This document shows, piece after piece, positions 63,819 to 64,000 of a DNA stretch of 64,000 nucleotides. The DNA comes from an uncultured Clostridia bacterium (GTDB taxonomy: Bacteria > Bacillota > Clostridia > Lachnospirales > CAMVHY01): assembly GCA_947427385.1 (NCBI GenBank), contig CANEHT010000002.1, positions 1 through 64,000 on the forward strand, in the 5' to 3' direction. Each line of letters opens with the position of its first letter. Within the stretch, counting starts at the first letter, position 1. Under the pieces are notes generated by a model, which saw nothing but the letters and a program-made list of their open reading frames with translations, did not search any database and had not been told where the DNA came from. A program made the position numbers and the translations under genes.

Positions 63819-64000
63819 ATGCCACTTGATGATTTAACAGAACAACAAAGTAACACCGAAAATAATACTGAAAAATTTGATAATCATACCGAGAAATTTG
63901 ATGCACATTCTGAAAGATTTGATACACATTCTGAAAGATTTGATACACATTCTGAAAAATTTGACGCACATATTGAAAAATTTGATATACAAACAGAAAA
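63819..64000 (+). CDS. Heptad-repeat (coiled-coil) protein, 3' end outside window
   Basis: The first 60 codons of a new gene. After a short acidic start (MPLDDLTEQQ) the sequence becomes a regular 7-residue repeat of the form H(T/S)E(K/R)FD(A/T/N), which would form a parallel coiled coil or helical rod. AGGAGGTG precedes the ATG. No signal peptide. The family cannot be named from this part; such repeats occur in chemoreceptor-like, phage-tail and holin-accessory proteins. Confidence 0.75.
   Translation, partial: MPLDDLTEQQSNTENNTEKFDNHTEKFDAHSERFDTHSERFDTHSEKFDAHIEKFDIQTE
63864..64000 (+). repeat. 21-bp tandem repeat encoding H-S-E-R-F-D-T heptads
   Basis: In-frame 21-bp units begin at 63864, 63885, 63906, 63927, 63948 and 63969, and another begins at 63990 and runs off the window. 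The units at 63906 and 63927 are identical; others differ by a few bases. The near-identity suggests recent expansion. Confidence 0.85.

Noticed and set aside
63864-64000. CRISPR array
   Set aside because: The units are contiguous in-frame 21-mers without spacers and lie inside a coding region.

Overview
The window is a compact, AT-rich chromosomal segment from a low-GC member of the Bacillota (Firmicutes). The evidence is a Gram-positive PolC-type DNA polymerase, the McsA-McsB-ClpC arginine-phosphorylation module, a meso-diaminopimelate-type MurE (DNPR motif), an S-layer-homology surface protein and many endospore-associated genes: spoIIM, spoIID, yqfC, yqfD, ylmC/ymxH, spoIVFA-spoIVFB, ytaF and a SpoVB/MurJ-like flippase. 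A flavodiiron protein with rubredoxin points to an anaerobe. A Clostridia- or Negativicutes-like lineage fits, but I cannot place it more precisely. No phage, IS transposase, CRISPR array or rRNA is visible.

Layout. 1-4.2 kb: tail of a Q/P-rich repeat protein, then trmK, nif3-like, a TGS-nucleoside kinase and an alpha/beta hydrolase (+). 4.4-8.0 kb: tilS-hpt-ftsH (-). 8.1-11.7 kb: O-antigen-ligase-like membrane protein, ytaF, pgsA, spoIIM. 11.8-16.2 kb: pfkA-pyk-recA-tmk (+). 16.4-18.8 kb: DUF6273-like/SLH surface protein (-). 19.2-28.4 kb: yqfC-yqfD-rnhB-murE-murF-mraY-murD-ftsW-thyA (+). 28.4-32.7 kb: polC (-). 32.8-38.7 kb: rsmE, flavodiiron protein/rubredoxin, an uncharacterised possible PD-(D/E)XK protein, a second phosphofructokinase, a NUDIX hydrolase and the tsaC/sua5-type gene. 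38.8-42.4 kb: two small paralogous membrane proteins, aspS, hisS (-). 42.5-45.9 kb: recN followed by three acetyltransferases (+). 46.1-51.2 kb: metK-mcsA-mcsB-clpC (-). 51.2-52.8 kb: ylmC-spoIVFA-spoIVFB (-), with spoIVFA split at a run of nine A. 52.9-54.3 kb: duplicated LemA protein and a GNAT (+). 54.5-56.1 kb: ABC exporter. 56.2-62.5 kb: tRNA-Leu-ftsQ-ftsZ-typA-spoVB-like-spoIID (-). 62.7-63.7 kb: galE (-). 63.8 kb to the end: start of a heptad-repeat protein (+).

The most unusual feature is a family of eight intergenic elements of about 128-179 bp (near 4.3, 9.9, 16.3, 19.0, 33.6, 38.8, 46.0 and 54.4 kb). Each is a palindrome made of smaller palindromes: a central hairpin flanked by outer arms that fold on themselves, with an optional third hairpin inserted. 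Copies mix two types of outer arm, and stems show compensatory changes. Six sit between convergent genes, one between co-directional genes and one between divergent genes. They look like a modular, cloverleaf-shaped repeat that also works as a bidirectional terminator. A second notable feature is a likely frameshift or slippage site inside spoIVFA.

Genes cooperate in cell-wall precursor synthesis and division (murE/F, mraY, murD, ftsW, ftsQ, ftsZ), sporulation (engulfment: spoIIM, spoIID; intramembrane signalling: spoIVFA/B; mother-cell genes: yqfC, yqfD), glycolysis (two phosphofructokinases, pyruvate kinase), tRNA charging and modification (aspS, hisS, tilS, tsaC, trmK) and DNA replication/repair (polC, recA, recN, rnhB, thyA, tmk). 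Many genes start with TTG placed 5-10 nt after a GGAGG- or GGTGA-like ribosome binding site; several starts below were chosen on that basis.
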